Positions 8,588-17,965 of a stretch of DNA of 58,946 nucleotides are shown here, in pieces. A program made the translations under genes and the position numbers. The stretch comes from an uncultured Bacillota bacterium (GTDB lineage Bacteria > Bacillota_I > Bacilli_A > RFN20 > CAG-631). Each line of letters starts with the position of its first letter. Positions within the stretch are counted from its first letter, which is position 1. The stretch spans positions 1 to 58,946 of the forward strand of contig CAJJXN010000002.1 of assembly GCA_905197115.1 (NCBI GenBank), in the 5' to 3' direction. The notes under the pieces are model-generated. The model was not told where the DNA came from. It ran no database searches and saw only the letters and a program-made list of their open reading frames with translations.

Positions 8588-10190
8588 GGCTCACTTTTTT
8601 TAAATAAAAATGCAATCTATAAGGATTGCATTTTTTGTTTAGTTCATTAAGCAGTAAGTAATCAGCAACATTTAATGGTGTGATATCTTCAAATGTTTCA
8701 CCATAGTGGAATTCAACTTTTTGGTTGAATACATAATAAGGAACATCACTAAGATTTGATTCATAATAAGCAATTTCAGTGTAATCAATTGAAATTGGTG
8801 TATTATCTTTGTCATATACAGCAATTAAATGTTGTCTAACACCTGGTTCTTCTTCATCTTCTTGAGAGAATGCTAAGTTGATATAAACAGTTGTATTTCC
8901 TTTTTCATCTCTTGTAGCTGCATAACGAGCATTGTTGTAATTTTTACCGATAACACTTGAGTAAGCTTGAACCATGCTATCTCTTAAATCAACTGCTGTT
9001 TCTGCAGTTACTTTTGCAGAATAAGCACGAACTGAATCTTCCACAGTTGTATCTTCATAATCTTGAAGTGTATATTTGTGCCATTCTTTTGTACCATTTA
9101 CAGTAAATTCGTAGTTACCTTCTTGTTTTGTATAATTCAAAGCATATAATTCTTGTTTAGAAGCTGTTTCAATCGCTGTTTCAACACCTGTACCATAAAC
9201 AAGTCCTGAAGCACCATAAGCTTCTCCTGTATAATGTCTTAAATTTTCTTCGTTTACAATTGTGTAACCAGCACTTGAACCGGCATTGAATTGAATTGTT
9301 TCTACAACATGTGTAGAAGTTGCTGTAGCAGTAGTTGCTTCTGTTGTTTTAATGACTGCTGAAATTTCTGTATCCGATAATTGATTAGCAACATTAATTT
9401 CTTCAACTTCAATATCTGGGAACCATTCAGCATAGTCATTTTCATTTAAGAATGTACCATCATAATTTCCTTGGCTTGCATAACCATATTTATAATTGTT
9501 ATTAATTTCAATTAATTTATCTCCAAAATTATTTTTTAATTGTTGGAAATTTGTAAAGGATGCAAGTTGGAAAGTTCCTTTTACTTCTTTACATACAACT
9601 TCATATTTAATTGAAAGAACATTTCCATTTGCTAAATTTGTTTTTTCTTCTAATTTGAAATTGTATTCAGAACCTTTTTTAGTTGCTTTAAAACTTTCAT
9701 TTTCAGATTCATTTGCTTCTCTTAGTTCACCAATGAATTCTTTATCTACACCAGAGTATAATAAATCATTTAATTGAGATCCTGCTCTTGTCTTTTTATA
9801 AGAAAAAGTTGCTTCTCCACTATCTGTTTCATCGTGTAAAGTATATGCTTTGCTAACTTTACGGAATGTTTGTTCAACAACATTCCATTCTTCATCGGCA
9901 ATTAAAGTTTCATAATGTGCTTTACCAGTTGAAATAGCAACATGATTATCATGAATTTTCTTATTCATTTCATAAGAAATCGTAACATCACCATATTGTT
10001 CATTATACTGATATTGACTAGTAGATTCCTTTACTGTTGTCAAATTTTTACCCATTTCTACTAAATTTAGTAAGATTTCTGAGGTTCTTTCTTTTCCAAC
10101 TGCTTCAGTAACAACTTTTTTTTCACATCCAGCCATTAATGGAAGAGCCAAAGCAGCCAAACTTGTAAACATTAATGTTTTCTTATTCAT
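8535..10190 (-). CDS. Lipoprotein of unknown function with an abnormal C-terminus
   Basis: About 551 residues. Start chosen at ATG 10190 (MNKKTLMF), because AAAGGTGG lies 7 bases upstream; a GTG at 10202 lies inside that site. The signal peptide ends in the lipobox LMAGC (Cys about 22). The mature protein is Thr/Glu/Asn/Tyr-rich, mostly beta in character, with no recognised domain. It resembles the other large lipoproteins of this block in composition. The last 30 or so codons run through two terminator hairpins into the end of the convergent gene. Both other frames stop at once near 8641-8655, so a recent one-base change near the 3' end is likely. Confidence 0.75.
   Translation of the reverse strand: MNKKTLMFTSLAALALPLMAGCEKKVVTEAVGKERTSEILLNLVEMGKNLTTVKESTSQYQYNEQYGDVTISYEMNKKIHDNHVAISTGKAHYETLIADEEWNVVEQTFRKVSKAYTLHDETDSGEATFSYKKTRAGSQLNDLLYSGVDKEFIGELREANESENESFKATKKGSEYNFKLEEKTNLANGNVLSIKYEVVCKEVKGTFQLASFTNFQQLKNNFGDKLIEINNNYKYGYASQGNYDGTFLNENDYAEWFPDIEVEEINVANQLSDTEISAVIKTTEATTATATSTHVVETIQFNAGSSAGYTIVNEENLRHYTGEAYGASGLVYGTGVETAIETASKQELYALNYTKQEGNYEFTVNGTKEWHKYTLQDYEDTTVEDSVRAYSAKVTAETAVDLRDSMVQAYSSVIGKNYNNARYAATRDEKGNTTVYINLAFSQEDEEEPGVRQHLIAVYDKDNTPISIDYTEIAYYESNLSDVPYYVFNQKVEFHYGETFEDITPLNVADYLLLNELNKKCNPYRLHFYLKKVSLRLKAHFFVHFLKELCY
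8572..8633. terminator. Two tandem bidirectional terminators between convergent genes
   Basis: Hairpin 1 is TGAGCCTT/AAGGCTCA (8572-8593). Hairpin 2 is ATGCAATC/GATTGCAT (8610-8631). Each is flanked by A-runs on one side and T-runs on the other, so they can end transcripts from both strands. The plus-strand gene stops inside hairpin 1; the minus-strand lipoprotein frame reads through both. Confidence 0.85.
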
Positions 10191-10291
10191 TTTTGTTTCC
10201 ACCTTTCTTTTTCAAGTTTATATAATAGGATACCATAAAAGAACTATAGAGTCAATTATTTATTTTTATTTGTCTCTTATCAGAGCATTAA

Positions 10292-10313
10292 AAAAAGAGT
10301 TCAAAGACTCTTT
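10292..10313 (-). terminator. Terminator of the speB/speD-like operon
   Basis: Minus strand AAAGAGT-CTTTGA-ACTCTTT followed by a T-run; it overlaps the stop codon of the SpeD-like gene. Confidence 0.8.
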
Positions 10314-11118
10314 ATTTTTTTAAGATAATGGATTGCCAATAGGTACTACTTTGCGTAATATCATCATTTACTTTATTTTTTATTTTATTAATATGCTTAC
10401 TACCTCTTACGACAAGTTCATTTGAAACAACCACGCCTAAATCCTTGAATTCATCTCCAATGGATGAATAATCAAATGGGGCACAAGAAAAAATATCGGC
10501 ATAAATATTTTTCGTTTCATAATTGTAATGAAGAGCAATATGACTTTGCGCAATAATAATGATCGCAGATAAATATTTTGGATCTTTCGTTGTGCTTTTT
10601 AATACCGTTGCTCTTGTAATAGGATCCATATTGATTTTAGTCACTAAATTTTCTAAAAAATCAAAAAACATCTCCATTGTTGGCTCTTGTTTAGCTTGCA
10701 TATTTAATAAAATATGAGGTCCAAAATCGGTATCTGCATTATAATTAATCATATCAAAAGTGCAAATATCTCGATTGCGTACAGCAAAATAAGATGCCTT
10801 TGTATCAAATGGAAGTTCATCTAAAAAGAAATGATAAATGGCTTGTTCATCAAATTCTTTTTCAAAAAATACATCTACAAAATAACATGAACGCAATGGA
10901 AAAGTATGAATGGTGATATGACCACCTTCAAGCAACATCCTAGCTGTAACACCTACATCTTCTTTTACGCTTCCATAATAATAAGGTAATAATTGCGGTG
11001 GTTCAATAGGGCGCAATTGAAACTCATAAGCTAATTGATTTAATAATTCATTGATTAATTTAATGTCATCTAATTGACGAAAATTGGCTCCGTAACAATC
11101 TAACATAATGTGTTTCAT
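10312..11118 (-). CDS. Fused two-domain AdoMetDC (SpeD)-like protein
   Basis: About 268 residues with two SpeD-type domains in tandem. Domain 1 (about 1-120) opens MKHIMLDCYG and has GGHITIHTFP at 65-74. The pyruvoyl-forming Ser of SpeD is Gly66 here, and the position of the catalytic Cys in VDVFxC is Phe. Domain 2 (about 120-268) has AQSHIALH with Ser192-His193 and ADIFSC with Cys212, so it keeps the Ser and Cys. SpeD enzymes self-cleave before that Ser to make pyruvate. Only the second domain can be active; domain 1 is probably structural. It lies 6 bases after an agmatinase-like gene. The substrate could be AdoMet or, by analogy with neofunctionalised SpeD proteins, arginine or ornithine. 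Start ATG 11118 fits the GGAGG site; 11124 is the alternative. Confidence 0.75.
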   Translation of the reverse strand: MKHIMLDCYGANFRQLDDIKLINELLNQLAYEFQLRPIEPPQLLPYYYGSVKEDVGVTARMLLEGGHITIHTFPLRSCYFVDVFFEKEFDEQAIYHFFLDELPFDTKASYFAVRNRDICTFDMINYNADTDFGPHILLNMQAKQEPTMEMFFDFLENLVTKINMDPITRATVLKSTTKDPKYLSAIIIIAQSHIALHYNYETKNIYADIFSCAPFDYSSIGDEFKDLGVVVSNELVVRGSKHINKIKNKVNDDITQSSTYWQSIILKK

Positions 11119-11130
11119 CTTCATTTCCTC

Positions 11131-12021
11131 CTACTTTCCTTGCTTTATAATCATTTTCTTAAATACTTCATATAACGTTTTTAAGGCTAACCATGAAGTA
11201 ATTGAATTACAATCTAATTTTGGCGATACTTCTACAATATCAAAAGCTTGAATTGGAAGTTTTTCAAATAAAGAAGTAATTAATTGCATTACCATATAAG
11301 AAGAAGGTCCAAACGCTTCTGGTGTTCCTGTACCGGGTGCAAAAGAGGGATCGTTAATATCAATATCATAAGACAAATAAATAGCATAACGATCATCATA
11401 TTTTTCAAGCAAATCTTTTAAGATGGGTTCAATTCCATTTTGAAGCATAAAAGATGCGGTATATACTTTTATTTCTGGGTGTTTTAGAAAATAATCAACT
11501 TCTTGTTGTTCAAACCCACGAATTCCGATTAGAGTAATATCTTTAGGATGATATCCTGCATCAATACTTCTTTTATTTGTACAAGCATGGGAGAATTTTG
11601 AACCATCATATTCTTCACAAATATCTGGATGAGCATCTAAATGGATAATTGCTGGGATTTTATTTTTTTCTTTACAATAAGTTAAAAAAGATGCCTGTAA
11701 TGGGATACTCACTGAATGATCGCCACCGATAAAAATATTAAATTTATTCGTTAAAAAACGTTGATAACTTTCTTTTTTTAAATAATCAAAATAGTGATCA
11801 CATTTGTTCAAATCCCCTGTATCATAAAGGCGAATTTGAGTCAAATCATCTCCATCCATAGATAAAGGTGGCAAATAAGAAGACAATTCACGAATCATTT
11901 TTGGTGCCAAACTAGCTCCACTTCCACAAGAACATCCTTCATCATACGGAATCCCTGTTAATAATACATTGCTTTCTTCTATATTTAATGTGGTTAATCC
12001 TCTAAAAGGCTTTTCTTCCAT
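11131..12021 (-). CDS. speB: Ureohydrolase, agmatinase-like
   Basis: 296 residues of the arginase/agmatinase family, which use a dinuclear Mn centre to hydrolyse a guanidino group to urea. All metal-ligand motifs are present: GGDHSV, HLDAHPDICEEYD and SYDIDINDPSFAPGTGTPE. SHACTNKR occupies the place of the agmatinase SHGT motif, and the PGTGTPEAFG loop is agmatinase-like. The arginase/agmatinase distinction is not certain by eye. It is first gene of a two-gene operon with the SpeD-like protein, which suggests a polyamine or agmatine route. The ribosome binding site is GAGGAAGT. Confidence 0.85.
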   Translation of the reverse strand: MEEKPFRGLTTLNIEESNVLLTGIPYDEGCSCGSGASLAPKMIRELSSYLPPLSMDGDDLTQIRLYDTGDLNKCDHYFDYLKKESYQRFLTNKFNIFIGGDHSVSIPLQASFLTYCKEKNKIPAIIHLDAHPDICEEYDGSKFSHACTNKRSIDAGYHPKDITLIGIRGFEQQEVDYFLKHPEIKVYTASFMLQNGIEPILKDLLEKYDDRYAIYLSYDIDINDPSFAPGTGTPEAFGPSSYMVMQLITSLFEKLPIQAFDIVEVSPKLDCNSITSWLALKTLYEVFKKMIIKQGK

Positions 12022-12114
12022 ACTTCCTCACTATCCTTTTACACAATGTATAATAGTATATTTTTTTGATTTGTCAATTAAAATTTATGGATCAAACCAT
12101 TTTTTGGCAATAAA

Positions 12115-12141
12115 AAAGAACATTCTTTTAAAGAATGTCCT
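12115..12141 (-). terminator. Terminator of the 12155-12646 gene
   Basis: Minus strand GGACATTCTTT-AAAAGAATGTTC followed by six T residues. An A-run on the other side may allow partial function on the plus strand. Confidence 0.8.
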
Positions 12142-12154
12142 TTACATTTTCTTT

Positions 12155-12646
12155 TTATTTTTCTTTAATAAGTAATCCATTACCTACTAAGCCTAAAACA
12201 CCACATGCTAAAGTTACAATTATTGATAAACCTAATGCGCTGAAATCTTTAACAATTTTATTCCATTCATTCACATACATAATATTTCCTACTAATGAAA
12301 CAGCTGCAACGACAACTAAAAGGAAAGTTAATAGCATACCTAATGATTTAGCAGACATTTTTAATTTTAAAATTTTAAAATGTTTCAATAAGCCAATTAA
12401 TACAACAAGCAATAATAAAGAAGCTAAAACAATTAAGGCAATTTGTGTAAAGCGCATCATATTGTAAGAAGTCAATAGTTCTTCTGACATTTTTTCGGGT
12501 GCCTTTAAAAACTCAGACATTTGTGTTGTTTTTGTGGTTGTTTGATTTAGTATAGTGAATTTGAAACTTACTGCTGGTAAAGTAAGCGCAATCAAAGCAC
12601 CAATTCCTGCTAAAGCTTCAAGTAACCAACCAATTAATTTTTTCAT
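12155..12646 (-). CDS. Four-helix membrane protein of unknown function
   Basis: 163 residues with a hydrophobic N-terminal helix (LLEALAGIGALIALTLPAV) and further membrane helices near 67-87, 100-125 and 135-160. The extracytoplasmic loop between helices one and two is about 40 residues and Thr/Ser-rich. No family recognised. It is monocistronic, with an AGGAGG ribosome binding site and its own terminator. Confidence 0.65.
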   Translation of the reverse strand: MKKLIGWLLEALAGIGALIALTLPAVSFKFTILNQTTTKTTQMSEFLKAPEKMSEELLTSYNMMRFTQIALIVLASLLLLVVLIGLLKHFKILKLKMSAKSLGMLLTFLLVVVAAVSLVGNIMYVNEWNKIVKDFSALGLSIIVTLACGVLGLVGNGLLIKEK

Positions 12647-12766
12647 ATTTTTTTCCTCCTATGCAAATTAAAAAAATCTAATTTAATTATATCTACATTG
12701 ATTAGTATTATCAATATTTTATGAATCAAACGCTTAATTTGTATAAATAATTCCACAAAAAAAGCA

Positions 12767-12791
12767 AAAAATGTTGAATAACAACATTTTA
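12767..12791 (-). terminator. Terminator of the metallo-beta-lactamase lipoprotein gene
   Basis: Minus strand AAAATGTTG-TTATT-CAACATTTTTTGCTTTTTTT; begins 5 bases after the stop codon. Confidence 0.8.
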
Positions 12792-12795
12792 AGCT

Positions 12796-14046
12796 TTATA
12801 AACTATCATACTTTTCTCTTGCTAAAACTAAAGTTTCATAATTATAAACATACGTTTTTTCTTCTAAAGTTAAAGTAGCATATAACTCTTCTGCTTTTTC
12901 AATAGCAGGCAATGAACTTGCAGTTATTTTTGACCCAATACTCGCGATTGCTTTAATTGTTGGATAACTTTTTATATAATCGATATAAGAAAAAATTTGA
13001 CTATTTTCGAAACACTCCACTTCCATTTGACTTGAATCTTTTTTCATTTTAAATTGAAGATGTCCATTATAATAAGAAGTATAAAAAGTTGTTGTATATT
13101 GAGTTAATCTTTCAATAGCTGCCACATGTGGAAAATTATAAGTAGATTCTTTTGTAGAATCAGCCGTAAACACAGCAATATCTGGTTGAATGATTTTCAA
13201 AAGATTTTCATTGCTTGCCGTTTCCGAACCATGGTGTCCTGCTTTAAAAACACTTACTTTTTCAAGTTGATTCAATTCAATTAAAGAATCTTCTCCCTCT
13301 TTTTCTAAATCTCCTGTAAAAAGATAACTCCAATTTTGATACTTTAAGAAAGTGCAAATGGAATAGTTATTTAAATTTTGTGTATATTTTTCATAAGGAA
13401 TATCATAAAATTTATTTTTTAAAAATTGAAATGTAAAATCTGGAGCGATACTCCATTTTTCCATTTTTAAATCAAAAATATCTCGAATCGTATAATATTT
13501 TGTTCCCTCTTGAATTTTAGCATCTCTTAATTCGTTATATTGAGATTGCAATTGAGTTATAGCATTTTTATTCGTTAAATTATCATATCCAGCACCTAAG
13601 TCAACAATCGTTTTAAAGGAAAAATCTTTTAATACTCCGGGTTGATTGGATAATCCAACAAATCCTGCAATATGATCTTCATGACCATGTGTCGCTATCA
13701 TCAACTCAATGGTATTATCTTCTACATATCGTTTTAAATAAGGAACGATGATTTCACTTCCTGCACGTTTATTTCCACCTGCGTCAATTAAAATTTCATA
13801 ATTACCATAATCAATTAAAATGCAATCCCCTGAGGCATTTAAATCCAAATAATGAATCGTTAATTCTTCTTCTATACCATAAATATATTCATTTAAAACG
13901 GAAGAAGAAAGAGATGAACTATTGCTAATAGATGAACTTATTTGATTTGACGAAGAAATACTCTCCTCAGATTTTTTTATTAAGTCGCATGAAGAAATTA
14001 ATAAACTTAAAAAAGGAATTCCAAAACTCAACCATTTTTTCTTCAT
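12796..14046 (-). CDS. Lipoprotein with a ComEC-type metallo-beta-lactamase domain
   Basis: 416 residues. The signal peptide ends in the lipobox LLISSC (Cys about 20), followed by a Ser/Asn-rich linker (about 25-50). The metallo-hydrolase domain shows LDLNASGDCILIDYG, then the metal motif THGHEDH (about 118-124), FTGDLEKEGE and GHHGSETASN (about 263). This is the pattern of the C-terminal nuclease-like domain of ComEC and of stand-alone extracellular MBL proteins. It would act outside the membrane on an unknown substrate, possibly DNA. The last 60 residues form a helical tail unlike ComEC. It is not next to competence genes. Confidence 0.85.
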   Translation of the reverse strand: MKKKWLSFGIPFLSLLISSCDLIKKSEESISSSNQISSSISNSSSLSSSVLNEYIYGIEEELTIHYLDLNASGDCILIDYGNYEILIDAGGNKRAGSEIIVPYLKRYVEDNTIELMIATHGHEDHIAGFVGLSNQPGVLKDFSFKTIVDLGAGYDNLTNKNAITQLQSQYNELRDAKIQEGTKYYTIRDIFDLKMEKWSIAPDFTFQFLKNKFYDIPYEKYTQNLNNYSICTFLKYQNWSYLFTGDLEKEGEDSLIELNQLEKVSVFKAGHHGSETASNENLLKIIQPDIAVFTADSTKESTYNFPHVAAIERLTQYTTTFYTSYYNGHLQFKMKKDSSQMEVECFENSQIFSYIDYIKSYPTIKAIASIGSKITASSLPAIEKAEELYATLTLEEKTYVYNYETLVLAREKYDSL

Positions 14047-14110
14047 TTTTATCCACTCCTACATCCATTATAGTATACAAGACTTTCCGTCATTGTTCAA
14101 TTTTGAATAT

Positions 14111-14134
14111 AAAAAAAGATGATTCTATCATCTC
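14111..14134 (-). terminator. Terminator of mgsA
   Basis: Minus strand GATGAT-AGA-ATCATC followed by seven T residues, just after the mgsA stop codon. Confidence 0.85.
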
Positions 14135-14137
14135 ATT

Positions 14138-14545
14138 TTATAAAGCTTTGCTTTTTGAAATTTTTTTACATTTAATTTCTTTTCTTGATAAAGCTGTAAG
14201 CATAATTTCAGCACTGGCAATATTCGTTGCAAGTGGTGTATTCGTCACATCGCATAAACGAAGCAAAGCACTTACATCGGGTTCATGTGGCTGACTTGTC
14301 AAAGGATCTCTTAAAAAAATAACTAAATCTAATTGACTATCAGCAATCATAGAACCAATTTGTTGATCTCCACCAAGTGGACCACTTTTTAAACAAGTAA
14401 TCGATAACCCTGTGTGTTTAATCACAAGTGTCCCTGTTGTTCCCGTCGCATAAATTTCATGATGTTTCAATGTATTTTTATATATATTTGCAATATGAAT
14501 CATATCTTCTTTTTTCTTATCATGGGCAATTAAAGCAATTTTCAT
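14138..14545 (-). CDS. mgsA: Methylglyoxal synthase
   Basis: Converts dihydroxyacetone phosphate to methylglyoxal and phosphate, a bypass of lower glycolysis used under phosphate limitation. The 135 residues include IALIAHDKKK, ATGTTGTLV, SGPLGGDQQIG and the catalytic LRDPLTSQPHEPDV. The last contains the Asp that corresponds to E. coli Asp71. It is full length, with a basic C-terminal extension of Lys/Ser. Monocistronic, with a clear terminator. Confidence 0.96.
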   Translation of the reverse strand: MKIALIAHDKKKEDMIHIANIYKNTLKHHEIYATGTTGTLVIKHTGLSITCLKSGPLGGDQQIGSMIADSQLDLVIFLRDPLTSQPHEPDVSALLRLCDVTNTPLATNIASAEIMLTALSRKEIKCKKISKSKAL

Positions 14546-14599
14546 AATCTCATCTCTCTTTCTATTTTCATTTTATCATTATATGCAAGTAATTGCAAA

Positions 14600-14627
14600 A
14601 AAAGCGATACTTTTGTACCGCTTTTTT
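14600..14627 (-). terminator. Terminator of the large GLUG lipoprotein gene
   Basis: Minus strand GCGGTAC-AAAA-GTATCGC followed by seven T residues, beginning at the stop codon. Confidence 0.85.
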
Positions 14628-17600
14628 TTACTTTTGATTAAAAGTCCAAGTGAATGGCTCGTAATCTTGTTCACCTTTTACAATCATTTGATTGGAACTA
14701 TTGATTGTAGCCGTTTGGAAATCAAAATAACCTTTGTTATCACTTTGTGTTTTAAAGATTAATTTATTAGAAGAATCAATTTCATAAGTGAAAGTGATTG
14801 TTATTGAACCATTTGAGAATGTTCCATTTCCTTTACCATCAATGGTTATTTCAATTGAAGAAGCAATTGTACTTACCCATTCTCCTGCAAAAATATCCCC
14901 TTGTGGAATATCAGGAATTTCTGGTGTATAACCATCCTTAAGGAAATGATATGTATTTCCTGCAATTGTTCCTTTAAATTCATTATTTTCATTTGAAGCA
15001 GCTAAACTATAAACCGAACCAAAATGAACACTTAATGTAGTTCCATTAAAAGAACATTTGCCTTCTTTCACTTTTTTCCAATCATTGCCATCTTTTGTAG
15101 TTTCAAATAACATCGCAAATCCATAACCTGTAACTTCTAACTTATAATCTTTTGTTTCAGAAGTAGTTTTATCAAAGTATGTACCATGTAAAGCTTCTTG
15201 AGAAGTAAGTGTATATGTTTTTTGAGCATAATCTAATGTGACACCAAAATAACTTCCATCATTTAAAATGATTAATACTTTTTCATCATCAATTAAATAA
15301 GTAACTTCTTCTTCATTAAATTTTACTCCACCAACGCCATCAAACTCAATGGTGTCGTTACCGTTTTTAAAGCTTCCATATTCCGCACCTAAAGCCACTA
15401 CTGTGTTTTCTTCGATTCGATAAGTTTGCACTTGATTACCCACGGTTAAATAAATAATTTCACCATTTGCAAGTGTTCCATCTAAAGTAAATGTTTTTAA
15501 AGCATTATTTTGAACTAAATATGTTTTTTCTTCAAAAACGAACAAAGCAGTATTTGAATCAGCAGTCATGTAACTTGTTTTAAATTCACTTCTCGCAAAT
15601 ACAACTTTTTTACCTTTAAATGAACCAAAGAATACATCTTGTGTCTTATCATATTTTACAGTTCCTGAATTACCACTAAAAGATAGTTTAAAGGTTACAC
15701 CATCATTTTCTCTAATAAATCCACCAGGAACGGTATACGATAAATTGTTAAATTCTCCTCGACCATCATTAAATAAATCAATCCAACCCAAGTGAGAATA
15801 ATATTTTCCTAAAAAAGGTTCTCCTGTATAATCAGGAATTAAAGGTTTTAAAGTATAAACCATATCATAAACATCTTCACCAAAGCCATCATCAAAATGA
15901 ACTTTAATCGTTCCATCTTCTTGAATGGTTCCTGTTAATGTATAAGCAAAACTGGATTTAAAAGTAAAAGTAATATTTTTATCTACGACTTTATAAGAGA
16001 AATTGTATTGAACTCCATTGTCATAATAGCCATTACCTTTCCCATCAAAATGAAGAATATTTTTATTTACATCTACCCAATCACCATACATATCGTCTAC
16101 TTTTGTAAATGTATAGGTATAGTAATCTGCATTAGCATCTTCAAATTGAATCGTTCCATTTGCAAAAGTACCAAGTGTTAAAGGATACATTTCGGTTTCA
16201 AATACAAACCATTTTCCATCGATAAATTCATATGTTCCTAAAGAATAATCACCATCATAGTGAATCCATATTAAGGTTCCATCATTGTTAACAACTAATG
16301 TTCCATTTAATTCTTGAGCACCACGATATACACCCGCCACCACATTGTAATCTCTCCATCTTGCATAAAGCGTAATATCATTTGTGATTGGTAAATATGG
16401 ACGATATGATTTTGTACATTCTGCGTCATAATACCAATTATCAAATATAAGAGTTGGATGTTCTGGAGTCACATTTAAAATTGGCATTGGATCGTAATCC
16501 CCATTTTCAACTTCTACTTGTGAAGTCACTGCTCCCGCATAATTTGGGTTTAAAGTTACTTTTGCTTTTGCTTTTTCAACTTTTTCAATTTCATGAAATG
16601 GTTTCAATGTTGGATATTGTCCATCTACAATATCCCAAACATCATTAGACCATTTTAAGTTTTCATTGATCCATGAAGCCACTTTGAAATTTTCAACATT
16701 TGTTTCTAAGTTTAAATCTGAAATGTTATCTCCTTCTAACAAACCATTTTGTTGAGCATAGCTATTTAAAACTAAAGTCCCATCCGATAAAGTGCCTTCT
16801 TCTAAGCCACCCTTTGGTCCATAGCCTACCACACCACCAGCATAGCTTTTATAATAAGATACTTCAGAAGGTAAAACTTTTACACTATTGACTGCGAAAC
16901 TATTTTCAATTGCTGTATCGTAATGACCTCTACCGATTAAACCACCAGCAATTGCGCCTTGAGGGCTTGTTAATTCAATTTCACCTGTTGCATAAGTATT
17001 ATACACAGATACCCATGGAGTTAAATGTCCAATTGCACCTCCGGCAAAAGAGCCAGCTTTAATATCACCTAAGGCATAAGAGTCATGAACATTAATAATG
17101 CCACTATAATTGCTTGTTGTACAATAACCAAATAAACCACCAGCAACAGTTGTCGGAGCAACTGCTAAAATATCTACATCCGACATACAATAGCCTGTAT
17201 CTATGTAAAAATTGTTGCTTGTTGCACTATAACCAGCAATTCCACCTAAATAAGCAGTATCATACACACGACTTCCATCTTGAACAATTCCTGCATCGAT
17301 ATAAGTAATTTTTCCTTTTACTTCAATTCCTTCAAAAACAGAAATCATGGAGACGCCTGCCACTCCTCCAATTGCTGGATAAGAAGCTAAATCTAAAGGA
17401 TTATTCACTTCTATATTTAAATTATCCATTTTAAAATTGTAAGCATAACCACTAAATACACCAAACAATCCCAAATTTGGGTTGTCATTTGTTAAAGAAG
17501 TGATTTTTAAATTTGAAATGGTGTGCCCATTTCCATTAAAATTCGCTTTAAAAGGTTTTTCTAAAGAATTGCCAATCGGTGTCCATTCTTCATTTTTCAA

Positions 17601-17846
17601 ATCAATATCATTACCTAATTTGTAATAATCTGTTTTTGTACCAGTATAACTACTTGAATTTACTTCAGTTGCCAAATCTCTTAAATGTTTAGCAGTATAT
17701 AGTACATATGGGTCATCTTTAGTGCCAGAACCTGTCACTTCCATAGGAACAGGTTTAGTAGATGATTTTTTAGAATCATCTTTATTACATCCTGTTACTA
17801 CTAAAGAAAGACCTAATAAAGTATACATTAAATTTTTTACTTTCAT
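14628..17846 (-). CDS. Large surface lipoprotein with GLUG repeats and repeated C-terminal barrel modules
   Basis: 1072 residues, lipobox VVTGC (Cys about 20). About residues 40-370 form a beta-solenoid of GLUG-type repeats: the unit GGxxGy recurs at least six times (IGGVAGVS, LGGIAGYS, AGGLFGYC, AGGAIGHL, AGGLIGRG, AGGVVGYG). Near 430-495 is an InlB/Listeria-Bacteroides repeat ending DITLYARW. The rest contains several copies of a roughly 80-100 residue module with GxWxxxxxxxxxxDGKGxGxF, for example YGDWVDVNKNILHFDGKGNG and GEWVSTIASSIEITIDGKGNG. It is an anchored extracellular protein, probably adhesive or carbohydrate-binding; the function is inferred from domain types only. It has an AGGAGG site and a terminator. 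Confidence 0.88.
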   Translation of the reverse strand: MKVKNLMYTLLGLSLVVTGCNKDDSKKSSTKPVPMEVTGSGTKDDPYVLYTAKHLRDLATEVNSSSYTGTKTDYYKLGNDIDLKNEEWTPIGNSLEKPFKANFNGNGHTISNLKITSLTNDNPNLGLFGVFSGYAYNFKMDNLNIEVNNPLDLASYPAIGGVAGVSMISVFEGIEVKGKITYIDAGIVQDGSRVYDTAYLGGIAGYSATSNNFYIDTGYCMSDVDILAVAPTTVAGGLFGYCTTSNYSGIINVHDSYALGDIKAGSFAGGAIGHLTPWVSVYNTYATGEIELTSPQGAIAGGLIGRGHYDTAIENSFAVNSVKVLPSEVSYYKSYAGGVVGYGPKGGLEEGTLSDGTLVLNSYAQQNGLLEGDNISDLNLETNVENFKVASWINENLKWSNDVWDIVDGQYPTLKPFHEIEKVEKAKAKVTLNPNYAGAVTSQVEVENGDYDPMPILNVTPEHPTLIFDNWYYDAECTKSYRPYLPITNDITLYARWRDYNVVAGVYRGAQELNGTLVVNNDGTLIWIHYDGDYSLGTYEFIDGKWFVFETEMYPLTLGTFANGTIQFEDANADYYTYTFTKVDDMYGDWVDVNKNILHFDGKGNGYYDNGVQYNFSYKVVDKNITFTFKSSFAYTLTGTIQEDGTIKVHFDDGFGEDVYDMVYTLKPLIPDYTGEPFLGKYYSHLGWIDLFNDGRGEFNNLSYTVPGGFIRENDGVTFKLSFSGNSGTVKYDKTQDVFFGSFKGKKVVFARSEFKTSYMTADSNTALFVFEEKTYLVQNNALKTFTLDGTLANGEIIYLTVGNQVQTYRIEENTVVALGAEYGSFKNGNDTIEFDGVGGVKFNEEEVTYLIDDEKVLIILNDGSYFGVTLDYAQKTYTLTSQEALHGTYFDKTTSETKDYKLEVTGYGFAMLFETTKDGNDWKKVKEGKCSFNGTTLSVHFGSVYSLAASNENNEFKGTIAGNTYHFLKDGYTPEIPDIPQGDIFAGEWVSTIASSIEITIDGKGNGTFSNGSITITFTYEIDSSNKLIFKTQSDNKGYFDFQTATINSSNQMIVKGEQDYEPFTWTFNQK

Positions 17847-17933
17847 ATTTTCTCCTCCTTAATATTTTGATTATTTTAACATTTTTCACTTGACATTGCA
17901 ATGGAAATTTCTTATTTCATACAAATGGATGCA

Positions 17934-17958
17934 TAAAAAAAGTGGTTTTCCACCACTT
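17934..17958 (-). terminator. Terminator of the lipoprotein/PHP operon
   Basis: Minus strand AGTGGT-GGAAA-ACCACT followed by a T-run; lies 8 bases after the PHP gene stop codon. Confidence 0.85.
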
Positions 17959-17965
17959 CTTATTT

